64,000 bases of DNA from Sphaerospermopsis kisseleviana NIES-73 (GCF_002368075.1 NZ_AP018314.1:3587657-3651656), one strand, 5' to 3'. Counted from the first letter of the stretch, positions 18,786 to 29,069 are shown. The notes: generated by a model from the sequence alone, not told the origin. Numbers and translations: made by a program.

Positions 18786-19734
18786 CGTGATTATCCCTAC
18801 TTATAATCGCCCAGAATACCTCAAGCAAGCAATTACTAGCGCCGTTAACCAAACTTATCAAAACATTGAAATTATTGTTTCTGATAATTGTAGTCCTGAA
18901 AATCCTGAAAATTTACTAGCATCTTTTTGTGACTCACGGATCAGATTTTGGCGACATCCAGAAAATGTGGGAATGCTCAATAATCAAATGAATGCCTTTA
19001 AAATGGCACAAGGTAAATATGTCGCTAGTCTCCATGATGATGATATGTGGCATCAAGATTTTCTAGCTAAACTTGTACCACATCTAGAAACTAATCCTCA
19101 TTTGATTTTGGCTTTTTGTGACCAATATATTATTGATGGTCAAGGACAGATTAATTACCCTGGGACTGAAGAAAATTCACGAGCTTATAAACGAGATCAA
19201 ATCACACCGGGAATTCACAAACATTTTATCCAAATTGGCTTAGTTGATAAAAGTATAGCTACTGCTGCTGCTGCTGTAATTCGCAATAATTTAATTAATT
19301 GGGATATGATTCCCTCAGAAGTTGGGGGAATGTGGGATTTATATTTAACTTACTTATGTTGTATCTCAGGACATGGAGTTTACTATTATCCTGAAAAATT
19401 AACATATTATCGGGAACATGAACAAACTGATACCATGCTCAGTGGTAGACGGAATATTCAAGCAAAAATTCGTAAAGCTAAAAGTGAAATTTTCTGTTAC
19501 CAAACCTTTATGGAAGATAAGCATTTGCAACAGTTTCATTCACATTTTAGAAAACTCTGGTTAGAAGCACATACAACTTTAGGAATTGGCTTGATGCTAG
19601 ATCAACAAACCACAGCAGCACGTTCTTATTTTTGGCAAGCATTACAGAGACAAAAATTTAATTTGCGAACTTTAATAGCTCTGACTCTCAGTTTTACACA
19701 TCCCAAATTCACGCAGAAATTACTGGGTGTTTAA
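18748..19734 (+). CDS. Family 2 glycosyltransferase
   Basis: A 328-residue GT2 enzyme. It opens with VSVIIPTYNRPEYLKQAI, then VSDNCSPENPENL, and has a DxD motif in SLHDDDMWHQDF (about 94-105). The start ATG at 18748 lies inside the end of the previous GT4 gene; the homologous N-terminus confirms it despite the overlap. The C-terminal third is helical and may sit at the membrane. Confidence 0.87.
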   Translation: MTINTQIPKPLVSVIIPTYNRPEYLKQAITSAVNQTYQNIEIIVSDNCSPENPENLLASFCDSRIRFWRHPENVGMLNNQMNAFKMAQGKYVASLHDDDMWHQDFLAKLVPHLETNPHLILAFCDQYIIDGQGQINYPGTEENSRAYKRDQITPGIHKHFIQIGLVDKSIATAAAAVIRNNLINWDMIPSEVGGMWDLYLTYLCCISGHGVYYYPEKLTYYREHEQTDTMLSGRRNIQAKIRKAKSEIFCYQTFMEDKHLQQFHSHFRKLWLEAHTTLGIGLMLDQQTTAARSYFWQALQRQKFNLRTLIALTLSFTHPKFTQKLLGV

Positions 19735-19764
19735 TAAACATTTAATTAACTAGAGAGGTTATTA

Positions 19765-20964
19765 GTGAAACTTTGCATTGTTACCCATAAAATTCAAAAA
19801 GGTGATGGTCAGGGCAGAGTAAATTATGAAGTTGCTCTAGAAGCCATTCGTCGTGGTCATCATTTGACATTATTAGCCAGTGAAATCTCACCCGAACTAG
19901 CAGAAAATAGCCGGGTAAATTGGATTAAAATTCCTGTCAATGGATATCCTACTGAATTTATTCGCAATTTTATCTTTGCTCAAAAAAGTGGTGCTTGGTT
20001 ACGTAAACATCGCCATGAAGTAGACTTAATTAAAGTTAATGGTGCAATTACTAAAGGTGCGAGTGATGTAAATGCAGTACATTTTGTCCATAATTCTTGG
20101 TGGCGATCGCCTGTACACATTTCCCGTCATCGTCAAGATTTATATGGTTTATATCAATGGCTATATACTGCCATTAATGCCTCTGCTGAAAAACAGGCAT
20201 TTCGAGAAAGTAAAGTTGTAATTGCTGTATCTGGAAAAGTAGCTGATGAATTAGTAAACATTGGTGTACCCCGTGAGAAAATTCGGGTTATTGTTAATGG
20301 TGTAGACTTACAAGAATTTGCTCCCGGTATTTCTCATAGGCAAAAATTGGGTTTACCAGAAAATCTCAATTTAGCCTTATTTGCTGGAGACATTCGCACA
20401 ACTAGAAAAAACTTAGATTCAATTCTGCAAGCCTTAGTAAAAGTCCCTAATTTACATTTAGCAGTAGTAGGAAAAACAGAAGGTAGTCCCTTTCCAGAAT
20501 TAGCAAATGCTTTAGGCATCAGTGAACGAGTGCATTTTTTAGGATATCGAAGGGATGTAGCCGAAATTATGCGGGCTGTAGATTTCTTTGTTTTTCCTTC
20601 CCGATATGAAGCTTGCAGTCTGGTTTTATTAGAAGCAATGGCTTCCGGTTTACCTGTTATCACTGCCACAGCTACAGGAGGTGCAGAATTAGTCACACCA
20701 GAGGCAGGAATTATTTTACCGGATACAGATGACATAAATGCTTTATCTGCCGCCTTATTGTTATTAACAGATAATATACTGCGCCAACAAATGGGTAAAG
20801 CTGCTCGCACCATTGCTGAACAACATAGCTGGACAATAATGGCACAAACCTATTTAGACTTATTTACAGAGTTAATGCAAAATGAGGAACACAGTTCTCA
20901 TCCCCACCTATCGCCGTCCGCAGGACTTATCACGCTGCCTTACCGCACTGCAAGCCCAAACTAA
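19765..20964 (+). CDS. Family 4 glycosyltransferase with overprinted tail
   Basis: A 399-residue GT-B transferase. The N-terminus is KLCIVTHKIQKGDGQGRVNY and the donor signature PSRYEACSLVLLEAMASGLP is at about 277-296. It starts at a GTG with GAGAGG upstream. Fold-like sequence ends near LFTELMQNEEHSS. The last 27 or so residues (HPHLSPSAGLITLPY and onward) are read from DNA that in another frame encodes the start of the next GT2 gene. The tail therefore looks like read-through after loss of an earlier stop. Confidence 0.86.
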   Translation: MKLCIVTHKIQKGDGQGRVNYEVALEAIRRGHHLTLLASEISPELAENSRVNWIKIPVNGYPTEFIRNFIFAQKSGAWLRKHRHEVDLIKVNGAITKGASDVNAVHFVHNSWWRSPVHISRHRQDLYGLYQWLYTAINASAEKQAFRESKVVIAVSGKVADELVNIGVPREKIRVIVNGVDLQEFAPGISHRQKLGLPENLNLALFAGDIRTTRKNLDSILQALVKVPNLHLAVVGKTEGSPFPELANALGISERVHFLGYRRDVAEIMRAVDFFVFPSRYEACSLVLLEAMASGLPVITATATGGAELVTPEAGIILPDTDDINALSAALLLLTDNILRQQMGKAARTIAEQHSWTIMAQTYLDLFTELMQNEEHSSHPHLSPSAGLITLPYRTASPN

Positions 20965-21814
20965 GCCAGTGGATCAGGTAATTGTCGTAGTCCGGGATAC
21001 AGATACGGAAACATGGCAATTCCTGGGCGAATTTCCGCCCCACAAGCTACCATTGCAAATTGTCACAGTTACACAACCGGGAGTAGTAGCGGCTCTCAAC
21101 ACCGGACTGACAGCAGTAAACGGAGACATAGTTTCCATTACTGATGATGATGCTGCTCCCCATCCTGACTGGCTAGAAAAAATCACTGCCCACTTTGAAA
21201 GCGATGGTTGCATAGGTGCAGTGGGCGGACGTGACTGGATACACCAAGGCGAGAAAATAGAAAACGGTTCTTCTTCAAGAGTAGGGCGTGTACAGTGGTT
21301 TGGGCGAGTTATTGGCAACCATCATTTAGGAGTAGGAAAACCTCGTGAAGTTGATGTCCTTAAAGGTGTGAATATGAGTTTTCGCACCCAAGCAATGGGG
21401 AAATTAAGATTTGATCAACGGATGCGAGGAACTGGCGCACAGGTACATTTTGAAATGGCATTTACTCTAGCTCTCAAACGTGCAGGTTGGAAAATTATTT
21501 ATGATCCTAGCGTTGCCGTAGATCACTATCCTGCCCAACGTTTTGATGAAGATCAGCGGGAAAACTTTAATGAAATTGCCTTTACTAACTTAGTTCATAA
21601 TGAAACCCTAGTTTTATTAGAACATTTACCACCTTTACGCCGAATTGTCTTTTTATTTTGGGCAATCTTCATCGGCACTAGGGATAGTTTAGGAATATTG
21701 CAATGGTTGAGATTTTTACCCAGTCAAGGCATAATTGCCACTAAAAAATTACAAGCCTCTTTGCGGGGACGTTGGCAAGCATGGCAAAGTAATAAATTGA
21801 TAATTGATAATTGA
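20882..21814 (+). CDS. Family 2 glycosyltransferase, overlapping the previous gene by 83 bp
   Basis: A 310-residue GT2 enzyme with N-terminus VLIPTYRRPQDLSRCL, the DxD region SITDDDAAPHPDWL (about 83-96) and GVNMSFR in the acceptor region. The true start is inside the upstream GT4 frame, because the family N-terminus begins at this ATG. The C-terminal LRRIVFLFWAIFIGT is hydrophobic and may be membrane-attached. Confidence 0.86.
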   Translation: MRNTVLIPTYRRPQDLSRCLTALQAQTKPVDQVIVVVRDTDTETWQFLGEFPPHKLPLQIVTVTQPGVVAALNTGLTAVNGDIVSITDDDAAPHPDWLEKITAHFESDGCIGAVGGRDWIHQGEKIENGSSSRVGRVQWFGRVIGNHHLGVGKPREVDVLKGVNMSFRTQAMGKLRFDQRMRGTGAQVHFEMAFTLALKRAGWKIIYDPSVAVDHYPAQRFDEDQRENFNEIAFTNLVHNETLVLLEHLPPLRRIVFLFWAIFIGTRDSLGILQWLRFLPSQGIIATKKLQASLRGRWQAWQSNKLIIDN

Positions 21815-21842
21815 TAATTTGTAATTCGTAATTTGTAATTTT
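21793..21842. repeat. Degenerate 7-9 bp tandem repeat (TTGATAA / TTTGTAA)
   Basis: A short run of TTGATAA followed by TTTGTAA/TTCGTAA units begins in the last codons of the GT2 gene and fills most of the gap to the next gene. Confidence 0.7.
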
Positions 21843-21873
21843 TTCCAATCACCCATTACCCATTACCAAAAAA

Positions 21874-23307
21874 GTGCTTTCCAAACAGATCCTTTTCAAT
21901 AGTTTTTTACAAACCAATTATTCCCCAGAAAAAAGATCAGCACAAGCTTGGATAGTCATTGCTGGCTTTATCTTGCTCACAGCAACTTGCTATTTTGGCG
22001 GTGCTGCTAGTTTATTACGCTTAGTTTTTCCTGCCTCCTCTTTGCTTGTAGCAGTATTTTTATACTTGCGTCATCCCATTCTTTACATTGGTTTTACTTG
22101 GTGGATTTGGTTTCTCACACCCTTCCTAACTCGGTTAGTTGACTATCGAATTGGTTGGGACCCCACCCGACAAATGATGCTTGCACCTTATGTAGTGGTA
22201 TTTGTGACTATTGCCACTTTTATCAAATATTTACCTCGTGCTGTTCGTCAAGGAGGTGTACCTTTTGTTTTAGGTTTTATCGGGGTGATCTACGGTTTTT
22301 TAGTGGGATTAATTTTTAATCAACCAGTTCCAGTTATCCGCGGACTTTTAGACTGGTTAAGTCCCATTCTTTTTGCATTTCATTTATTTATAAATTGGCG
22401 AGATTATCCCAGTTATCGTCAACACATTCAGCGGGTATTTTTATGGTGTGTTTTAATCACAGGAGCTTATGGAATCTATCAATTTGTAGTTGCTCCTGAG
22501 TGGGATAAATTGTGGCTAATAGAATCAAAAATGTTTACCAGTTCTGGTAATCCTGAACCTTTTGGAATGCGAGTTTGGAGTACACTGCACTCAACTGGTC
22601 CATTTGGTTCGGTGATGCAGGCTGGTTTGTTGTTATTATTTACCAGTTCTGGTCCATTAATTTTTCCTGCTTCGGCAGTTGGGTATTTGTCATTTTTACT
22701 TTCACAAGTACGTACTAATTGGGGTGGTTGGTTTCTAGGGATTATTATAATTTTGGGTTCGGTCAAAGCTCGGATTCAAATGCGTTTAATTATGATCATT
22801 TTAGTAATGGCTATGTGTGTTGTACCATTGCTAAATATTGAACCTATCTCTGAAGTTGTGACTACTCGCTTGGAAAGTTTTTCTAATCTGCAAAAAGATA
22901 CTAGTTTTCTGGAGAGATCAAAATCTTATGATCGAAATCTCAATTTAGCCCTTTCTACTGCTCTTGGTAATGGTTTAGGAAATATCTGGAAAGTTAATGA
23001 AAAAACTGGACAAATTGAAGTTATTGTGATTGACAGCGGCATTTTAGATATGTTTTTTACTTTGGGTTGGTTCGGTGCTATACCTTATCTTGGTGGGTTG
23101 TTATTAATGCTTTTTAGTGTTAGTAACTATACTGAAGGAAAGTTAGATAGTTTTGTCAGTGCTGCTCGTGCTATTGGGATCAGTTCCTGCGCTCAGTTGA
23201 TTATTTATAGTGGGATGTTAAGTGTGTCAGGTATGATTATGTGGGGATTTTTGGCTATGGCTATGGCAGCACATAAATACTATCAGCAGCAAGGAATGAA
23301 GATGTAA
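21874..23307 (+). CDS. Wzy/O-antigen ligase-like polytopic membrane protein
   Basis: A 477-residue hydrophobic protein with about 10-12 predicted helices and a large loop before the last helices (about 310-385), the topology of Wzy polymerases and WaaL ligases. It starts at GTG (LSKQILFNSF...). It closes the run of glycosyltransferases, as alr2841 does in the HEP island from memory. It would polymerise lipid-linked repeat units at the outer face of the inner membrane. Sequence alone cannot separate polymerase from ligase. Confidence 0.75.
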   Translation: MLSKQILFNSFLQTNYSPEKRSAQAWIVIAGFILLTATCYFGGAASLLRLVFPASSLLVAVFLYLRHPILYIGFTWWIWFLTPFLTRLVDYRIGWDPTRQMMLAPYVVVFVTIATFIKYLPRAVRQGGVPFVLGFIGVIYGFLVGLIFNQPVPVIRGLLDWLSPILFAFHLFINWRDYPSYRQHIQRVFLWCVLITGAYGIYQFVVAPEWDKLWLIESKMFTSSGNPEPFGMRVWSTLHSTGPFGSVMQAGLLLLFTSSGPLIFPASAVGYLSFLLSQVRTNWGGWFLGIIIILGSVKARIQMRLIMIILVMAMCVVPLLNIEPISEVVTTRLESFSNLQKDTSFLERSKSYDRNLNLALSTALGNGLGNIWKVNEKTGQIEVIVIDSGILDMFFTLGWFGAIPYLGGLLLMLFSVSNYTEGKLDSFVSAARAIGISSCAQLIIYSGMLSVSGMIMWGFLAMAMAAHKYYQQQGMKM

Positions 23308-23331
23308 TTAAGATGTAATTAAGATGTAATT
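23299..23331. repeat. Triple 11-bp tandem repeat AAGATGTAATT
   Basis: Three perfect copies, the first containing the stop codon of the Wzy-like gene. Each copy adds another in-frame or near-frame TAA. Confidence 0.9.
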
Positions 23332-23403
23332 AATTGGATTAGGATTTAGAACTTGAACAGTAAACAAAGGAGAGAACGCAAAGTTTCTCTTGCAAAGAAC
23401 AAA

Positions 23404-23432
23404 ATTCCCGATTTCTTAGAGAAGTCGGGAAT
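23404..23432. repeat. Dispersed palindrome (ATTCCCGA...TCGGGAAT), copy 2
   Basis: ATTCCCGA pairs with TCGGGAAT around TTTCTTAGAGAAG. Same family as 13535 and 32003. It may terminate the hepA-region transcript, although no T-run follows. Confidence 0.7.
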
Positions 23433-23568
23433 TTAATCGCGTCATGCTATATAATCATTTTGATGTTTTATTAAAAAAGGCTGATTTTTAACTAATTTAT
23501 TTTTTGCTGAATTAATTATAATCTAGCTGCTTTTTGGTAATTTCATCTTTTGTATGTATGAGGTAATT

Positions 23569-24447
23569 ATGAATCAAATCAATCGTGTGGCAATTGTTGG
23601 AGGCAGTCACGGTAATGAATTAATTGGAGTTTATCTAATCAAAAAGTTCCATAAATATCCAGATTTAATTCAGAGATCAAGTTTTGAAACTTTGTCATTA
23701 TTCGGTAATCCTAAAGCTATTGCCAGTGGAAGCAGATACATTGATAAAGATTTAAATCGTTGCTTTACTGGAGACAATTTACCTGATGACAAAATTTCTA
23801 TTTATGAAGAATTAAGGGCTAAGGAAATTCAAGCAATTTTGCAACCACAAAACCAAGATTGTGTGAATGCAATTATTGATTTACATACGACTACTGCCAA
23901 CATGGGATTATGTATTATATTGGGTAATATGCACCCCTTGTTACTGCAATTGGCGGCTCATCTGAGTGCAATTAATCCTTTGGTAAAAGTGTATATTCAT
24001 CAGCAACCTAAAAACAGTGGTTTTCTCCGTTCTTTAAGTGAATTAGGTTTAGCTATAGAAGTTGGTGCTGTAGCTCAAGGTATTTTAAATGGGGAATTGT
24101 TTCAACAAACAGAGCAACTAATTTATGCTGTGTTGGACTATTTTGAACAATGTAACCAAGGTAAAATTCCACAAAATAGTCACACTCTGACAATTTATCA
24201 ATCTATTTGTGCGGTTGATTATCCTAGAAATGAAGATGGGGAAATTAAAGCGATGATTCATCCCCAACTTCAATTTAGAGATTATCAACCTCTCCATCCT
24301 GGTGATCCAATTTTTCTCACTTTTGAAGATGAAGAAATTCTCTATGAGGGAGAGTCTATTGTGTATCCTCTCTTTATCAATGAAGCTGCTTATTATGAAA
24401 AAGGAATTGCCATGTATTTTAGTCAAAAGGAAGTGATTAATATATAG
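23569..24447 (+). CDS. Aspartoacylase / succinylglutamate desuccinylase family protein
   Basis: A zinc amidohydrolase of about 292 residues from the ATG at 23569, which has TGAGG 5 bp upstream; an ATG at 23554 adds five residues. The zinc ligands are in [10 protein letters not shown] (H14, E17) and [12 protein letters not shown], and the substrate arginine region is DLNRCF. Family members split N-acetylaspartate to acetate and aspartate. The cyanobacterial substrate could differ. It follows the HEP island but looks independent of polysaccharide synthesis. Confidence 0.87.
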   Translation: MNQINRVAIVGGSHGNELIGVYLIKKFHKYPDLIQRSSFETLSLFGNPKAIASGSRYIDKDLNRCFTGDNLPDDKISIYEELRAKEIQAILQPQNQDCVNAIIDLHTTTANMGLCIILGNMHPLLLQLAAHLSAINPLVKVYIHQQPKNSGFLRSLSELGLAIEVGAVAQGILNGELFQQTEQLIYAVLDYFEQCNQGKIPQNSHTLTIYQSICAVDYPRNEDGEIKAMIHPQLQFRDYQPLHPGDPIFLTFEDEEILYEGESIVYPLFINEAAYYEKGIAMYFSQKEVINI

Positions 24448-24498
24448 CAATAAATAGAGAATAGGTAAGGTAGATGAATGGATATTGATGACTAATGA

Positions 24499-25611
24499 CT
24501 ATTTACCTACTACTAATTCTCTCATTTGTATTGGGTTGATGACGGCATATTTTCTAGTTAACTCACGGTATACAGCCAATGTTTCCTCACTTACTCGCAT
24601 GGTACTAAATCTTTCTAGATTTTGCTGGGCGCGTAATTTCCAGCTTTGTAATTGTTGAGGATCTTTGAGTAATTGCACTAAGGTATTAGCCAATGTTTGG
24701 CTATCTTTGGGTGGAATAAGAATACCAGCTTGACGATGATCTAAAGTTTCAGGAATGCCATCTACATCACTAGCGACAATGGCACAACCGGCTTCTCGTG
24801 CTTCTGTTAAAACTAAACCAAATGATTCACAATGTGAGGCGAGAACAAAGATATCTGTGGATAACATATATCTTTGAGGTTCTGGTTGGAAACCTTCAAA
24901 ATGAATACGTTTGCGTAGTTTACCGCAGTTTTTAACCATGCTCTCGAATATAGCACGGTCTGGTCCATCTCCTACTAAATAAAGATGGGCTTGAGGAAAA
25001 TCTTTAGCAATAGTTTGGAAGGCTGCAATTAACTCACCAATACCTTTTCTAGTATACATTCCTGCTACTGTGGTTATGGCTGGATGATGTAGTTTTATGG
25101 GTTGATAATCTTGGATTTTTCTATGTCGAGGACTGCCTAAAGTGCCGTTAGCAACTACTCGTAATTTTTCGGCGGGGATACCACGGCGGATCATAGAATC
25201 AGCTACTGCATGACTAACTGCAATTACCCGATCTGCTAATCCCATTAATACTGCACTACGTTGAAATTCATTATGTACAGTGGAAACTAAACTATATTCA
25301 TGATTATTTCTCAAAATTCCTGCCAGTACAACTCCTGTCATCATGTGGGCATGAACAATATCTGGTTGAAATTCTTTGATAATTTCTCGATAACGCCAAG
25401 CTGCTTTAATGATGTTTAATGGTGTACGTGATTGATTGAGTTGAAAATGCTCAATTCCATGATTTGCTAATAATTTTTCGTATTCTCCACCTGCTGAAGC
25501 AACAGCAACTTTAAAACCTTGTTTTGATTGTAAACAAGCTAAGTCTACTGCGACATTGACAATTCCGTTACCGATTTTTTGGACATGGTTCGTAATGTGT
25601 AGGATACGCAT
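24499..25611 (-). CDS. Family 4 glycosyltransferase
   Basis: A 370-residue GT-B transferase. The N-terminus MRILHITNHVQKIGNGIVNV carries the glycine-rich acceptor loop, and the donor motif ASHCESFGLVLTEAREAGC is at about 257-275. TGGAGAAC precedes the ATG by about 8 bases. It lies downstream of the PIG-L deacetylase on the same strand, so the two probably form an operon making or modifying a GlcNAc-containing glycan. Convergent with the aspartoacylase gene. Confidence 0.87.
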   Translation of the reverse strand: MRILHITNHVQKIGNGIVNVAVDLACLQSKQGFKVAVASAGGEYEKLLANHGIEHFQLNQSRTPLNIIKAAWRYREIIKEFQPDIVHAHMMTGVVLAGILRNNHEYSLVSTVHNEFQRSAVLMGLADRVIAVSHAVADSMIRRGIPAEKLRVVANGTLGSPRHRKIQDYQPIKLHHPAITTVAGMYTRKGIGELIAAFQTIAKDFPQAHLYLVGDGPDRAIFESMVKNCGKLRKRIHFEGFQPEPQRYMLSTDIFVLASHCESFGLVLTEAREAGCAIVASDVDGIPETLDHRQAGILIPPKDSQTLANTLVQLLKDPQQLQSWKLRAQQNLERFSTMRVSEETLAVYRELTRKYAVINPIQMRELVVGK

Positions 25612-25707
25612 TTATTTGTTCTCCACGGCAATTGTTGTTAATAGAAATTTCACCAGGCAAAAGATGTTGATATTTTAGCTTTGAGCTTTTGATTCAATAC
25701 ATGATAA

Positions 25708-26484
25708 TTAATTATGAAAGAAGATTTCTTCTGAAGATAAAAATCGTTTGATAAAGCCTGGTGGTAGGGTTTGCATTTGGGAAGGATAGGCAGCGATCGC
25801 TCTTTTTTTCTTTTCTTGTACTGAGGTAATTGATAAGCGATACGCTGACTTAATATCATTGAATTTTAAGAGGATAAATAAGGGCGCTCTCCAAAATACC
25901 CAAATAGGATATTGTAGGAGTTGGACTTTAATTCCACTCTGGGCGATCGCCTCTTTTACCAAGTAATATGTAGCTTCATGATCTCTATGACAATCTTTAC
26001 GGTGAGGAACATAAACTTCTCCTGGTTGATAACGTTTTAACAGTTCGGAAATCTGTGCAATGGTTTGTTGTTTTTCTTCAGGATTTAAATCTGGTAAACT
26101 GCCATCTTTTTTATTCAAAAAGTGAATTTCTGAAGGAGAAATACCCAAAATACTTAATGCTTCTAAAGACTCTTGTTTACGAATTTGAATAATTTGATTT
26201 TGAATATTTGTATCTGTACCATGCGAACCACGTCCATCGGTTAAAAAAGTGACGGCTACTTTTATTCCTTGTTCCCGTTTGCGAGCGATCATCCCACCAC
26301 AACCTAAAGTTTCATCATCTTGATGGGGAGAAAAAACCATTGCAGAAGCTTCACTAAATTGAAACTGTTCACTTCCCCAACCTAAAATAAATTTTGCAAG
26401 TAAACTAGCATGAATATATTGTACTGTATTTAATAAATTGCTGGGAATTAATTTTTGTAATTCCATCAACGTTGTTTTTAGCAT
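25708..26484 (-). CDS. PIG-L family N-acetylglucosaminyl deacetylase
   Basis: A 258-residue zinc deacetylase. The motif SPHQDDETLGCGG is at 52-64, with H54, D56/D57 as metal and catalytic residues. The distal HRKDCHRDHE is at 161-170. PIG-L/LmbE enzymes remove acetyl groups from GlcNAc-bearing lipids or small molecules. The gene is paired with the GT4 downstream (about 97-bp gap), which fits sequential glycan assembly and deacetylation. The substrate is unknown. Confidence 0.87.
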   Translation of the reverse strand: MLKTTLMELQKLIPSNLLNTVQYIHASLLAKFILGWGSEQFQFSEASAMVFSPHQDDETLGCGGMIARKREQGIKVAVTFLTDGRGSHGTDTNIQNQIIQIRKQESLEALSILGISPSEIHFLNKKDGSLPDLNPEEKQQTIAQISELLKRYQPGEVYVPHRKDCHRDHEATYYLVKEAIAQSGIKVQLLQYPIWVFWRAPLFILLKFNDIKSAYRLSITSVQEKKKRAIAAYPSQMQTLPPGFIKRFLSSEEIFFHN

Positions 26485-26816
26485 ATTTTTTTACTTCCTC
26501 TACTTCTATTAATTTATTCTCTAAACAGAGTCTCAACCTATGAAAATTAAGGCAAAGTACAAAGCCTTAATTATCATCATATTTAAACAAACTCAGCCAA
26601 ATTTATTAATTTTGTAAATTTGTGCTATAAATATGAAGATTAAATTTTCTCTGTCTCAGCATACAAAAAATGTTATTTGTTCAACTTAAAAATCATTATT
26701 TGATTGTCAATGATCAAATATTCTGACTCATGTACGGGTTTAGCAATGCTAAACCCGTACTTAATCCTAAATGCTGGATTTTTACACTTAATCCAATAAG
26801 TTGGATAACCTAATTT
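26485..26816. other. AT-rich intergenic region with a palindrome
   Basis: No gene seen. It carries the hairpin at 26732-26760 and otherwise A/T-rich sequence between the PIG-L start and the end of the beta-propeller gene. Confidence 0.5.
26732..26760. repeat. Perfect 13-bp hairpin GTACGGGTTTAGC / GCTAAACCCGTAC
   Basis: Loop AAT. Related GGGTTTAG...CTAAACCC palindromes occur at 34292, and half of one at the window start. Just downstream of the beta-propeller gene on the minus strand, so it may also act as an mRNA 3' end. Confidence 0.8.
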
Positions 26817-29042
26817 TTAGGAAATTGGTAAACGATAAATAATCACTTTTCCTTTCCAATTTTCTTCCACAAACACTAAATATTCACCATCACGACGACG
26901 AAAAGCCCGGATACCGTGGGGAATATCCACCCAACCACTTTCTCCACCAACTTCTGGACCTGGACGAAATTTTTTTACAAGTTTGCCTGTAGTGGCATTA
27001 TAGATATTAACCTCTGCTGTTTTGGATGTTACTGTAAATACATAATCTCCTGCTACACTCATGGAGGCAGTAGCAATTGCTCGTTTACCAGTGGTGTCAT
27101 AAGGAATGACACTTCGCCATTTAGGAGTGCGATTTCCTTTACTCCAATTATCAAATCGGACAATTTCTGACCCGACAACTCCCCAATCATCACCACTAGC
27201 AGGATGATCGACAGTAAAACCTGATAAATACATGGTATCTGTTTCGGGAAAATATTCAATTCTTCGCAAATCTTTAAAGAAGCTAGGAGTCTTTTCCTTT
27301 TGCATGGAACGATAGTTATAAATCGGATTTCCTTGACTATCTAATCCCTGTAAAGGATAATGGCGAATACCATCTTCCGTTCGCAAAGCTTTCCAAACAT
27401 CGCCTTTTGTATCTACCCACCAACCTCCTAAATAGGGATAGTCTTCACTCCTATCATATTCATTTTGATCAAATGTACCATTACCATTTTTATCTCGCCA
27501 AATCCATTCTCCTTTAGCTGGTTGATATGGAGGCCAATTACCTTTTATTCCTTGACTGTCCACATTTGTTTTGACAAAAATTCCGGCAGGAATAGCAATT
27601 TCACCATCTGTTTTTGGTTGAAACCGATAAATTTGCAGAAAGCTGCTATACATATCTGTCAGAAATAAAAAAGGCTTTCCTTGAATACGACGGAAAATAG
27701 GAGCATCTGGAGATGTATGCAGACGTGGATCTTGAGGATATTTGAAAGGATTTAAAGTATAAGCTTTATATGTCCATTGTTTACCTGCTGGTTTACTGTA
27801 ATCCATCCAATATTCTTCTTGTTTGGTGAAAAGATTAACACCATCACTTTTAGGATCTGTATCGGCATTATCAACAAAGATTAAACCAAGTAATTGCCAT
27901 TGCAGTTTTCCCGATGGGGAGAATTTTCTTAAATCTGTTCCTGAATTATTAAAGCCATTATTGTTGATATAGAAATTGCCGGCACTATCTGCACCAACGC
28001 CTGTAATACCATAAAGTTTTAAGTCTTGAACTTCTCCAGGAACACCGCTATAAATTCCATTTTTAGTTCCGAAAGTTCCTACCTGGACAGGTTGGTTTTT
28101 GATGTTGTAAATTAGTACCTGTTGCCGGATGCCATTTTCAGCTACTAATATTCTATCTTGTTTATAAATGGCGATCGCTGTAGGATCAACCACATCTACA
28201 ATTTGTTGGGGTAATTTTTTACCACTTTGATCATAATAAACTATTTTAGCTGCTGTGTTACCTTTTTTATTTTGAATAATCCATAAATTTCCTCGTGAAT
28301 CAATAGCTATTCCTCCGGGATTGGTAACGCTAAATTTACCCATTTCTTGCATTGTTTCTGTATTCAAAATACTTACAATGTTGGCATCAGCATTACTCAC
28401 AAATAACTTATTACCTACAATTGCTAAACCAGTAACTTCGCTTTTGTCACTGATAATTAACATACTTTTATCCCAGCCATTTCCCCCAGGAAAAGGTGCA
28501 GGTTTTCCCGTTAAATCATAGCGTCTCACACAGTACCAAGTTTTACCCTCAGAAGGATAACCTTCTTTTTGACTACTCATTCCTCCCTGTCTCATAGCAA
28601 CATAAATATATTTGCTATTGGCTGTAACCGCTTTCCCACCCAGACGATACCAACCATGCAAGTCTTTTAGGAAACCTATGACTTTACCATCTTTATAGAT
28701 AGCTGCTTCCATGCCAGCTTCATCCCAAATGCTGTTAGTATAAATTAGTCCATTTCCTGTAACATACATCGCCTCTATATAGTTTTGTACCCTTAGTTCT
28801 CCCTTACCAATAGTATTACCAAGCCAAGATGTTTGATAAGTAAATACTGGTGCTGTAGCTGTTTGAGTTGTGGCTTTTTCCATTGTCATTCCCGCAAAGA
28901 TGACAATTAAGCTACAAGTGACAGACAGTAAAATTTTGACAGCTATATTTTGTCGCCAGTACCTACTCCTAACTACATTATTGATAACTTGAATTAGCTG
29001 TTGTTGATTTTTTTGAATTTGTGAAGTGAATCTGTTTTTCAT
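26817..29042 (-). CDS. Secreted/anchored NHL-like beta-propeller protein
   Basis: About 741 residues from the ATG at 29042; an upstream TTG at 29069 adds nine. A signal anchor lies near residues 33-52 (AVKILLSVTCSLIVIFAG). The rest is a string of beta-propeller-like blades with segments such as VTGLAIVGNKLFVSNADANI, GGIAIDSRGNLWIIQNKKGN and GVGADSAGNFYINNNGF. Another segment, DKNGNGTFDQNEYD, is like a calcium-binding loop. No catalytic signature was recognised. It is probably exported and bound to sugars or envelope. Neighbouring glycosyltransferases and a deacetylase suggest a polysaccharide role. Confidence 0.65.
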   Translation of the reverse strand: MKNRFTSQIQKNQQQLIQVINNVVRSRYWRQNIAVKILLSVTCSLIVIFAGMTMEKATTQTATAPVFTYQTSWLGNTIGKGELRVQNYIEAMYVTGNGLIYTNSIWDEAGMEAAIYKDGKVIGFLKDLHGWYRLGGKAVTANSKYIYVAMRQGGMSSQKEGYPSEGKTWYCVRRYDLTGKPAPFPGGNGWDKSMLIISDKSEVTGLAIVGNKLFVSNADANIVSILNTETMQEMGKFSVTNPGGIAIDSRGNLWIIQNKKGNTAAKIVYYDQSGKKLPQQIVDVVDPTAIAIYKQDRILVAENGIRQQVLIYNIKNQPVQVGTFGTKNGIYSGVPGEVQDLKLYGITGVGADSAGNFYINNNGFNNSGTDLRKFSPSGKLQWQLLGLIFVDNADTDPKSDGVNLFTKQEEYWMDYSKPAGKQWTYKAYTLNPFKYPQDPRLHTSPDAPIFRRIQGKPFLFLTDMYSSFLQIYRFQPKTDGEIAIPAGIFVKTNVDSQGIKGNWPPYQPAKGEWIWRDKNGNGTFDQNEYDRSEDYPYLGGWWVDTKGDVWKALRTEDGIRHYPLQGLDSQGNPIYNYRSMQKEKTPSFFKDLRRIEYFPETDTMYLSGFTVDHPASGDDWGVVGSEIVRFDNWSKGNRTPKWRSVIPYDTTGKRAIATASMSVAGDYVFTVTSKTAEVNIYNATTGKLVKKFRPGPEVGGESGWVDIPHGIRAFRRRDGEYLVFVEENWKGKVIIYRLPIS

Positions 29043-29069
29043 AAAATTGCTATGGCTGCATATTGGCAA

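Noticed and set aside
20334-20813. 159-codon minus-strand frame within the GT4 gene
   Set aside because: It lies antisense within a GT4 gene with clear motifs on the plus strand and has unnatural composition.
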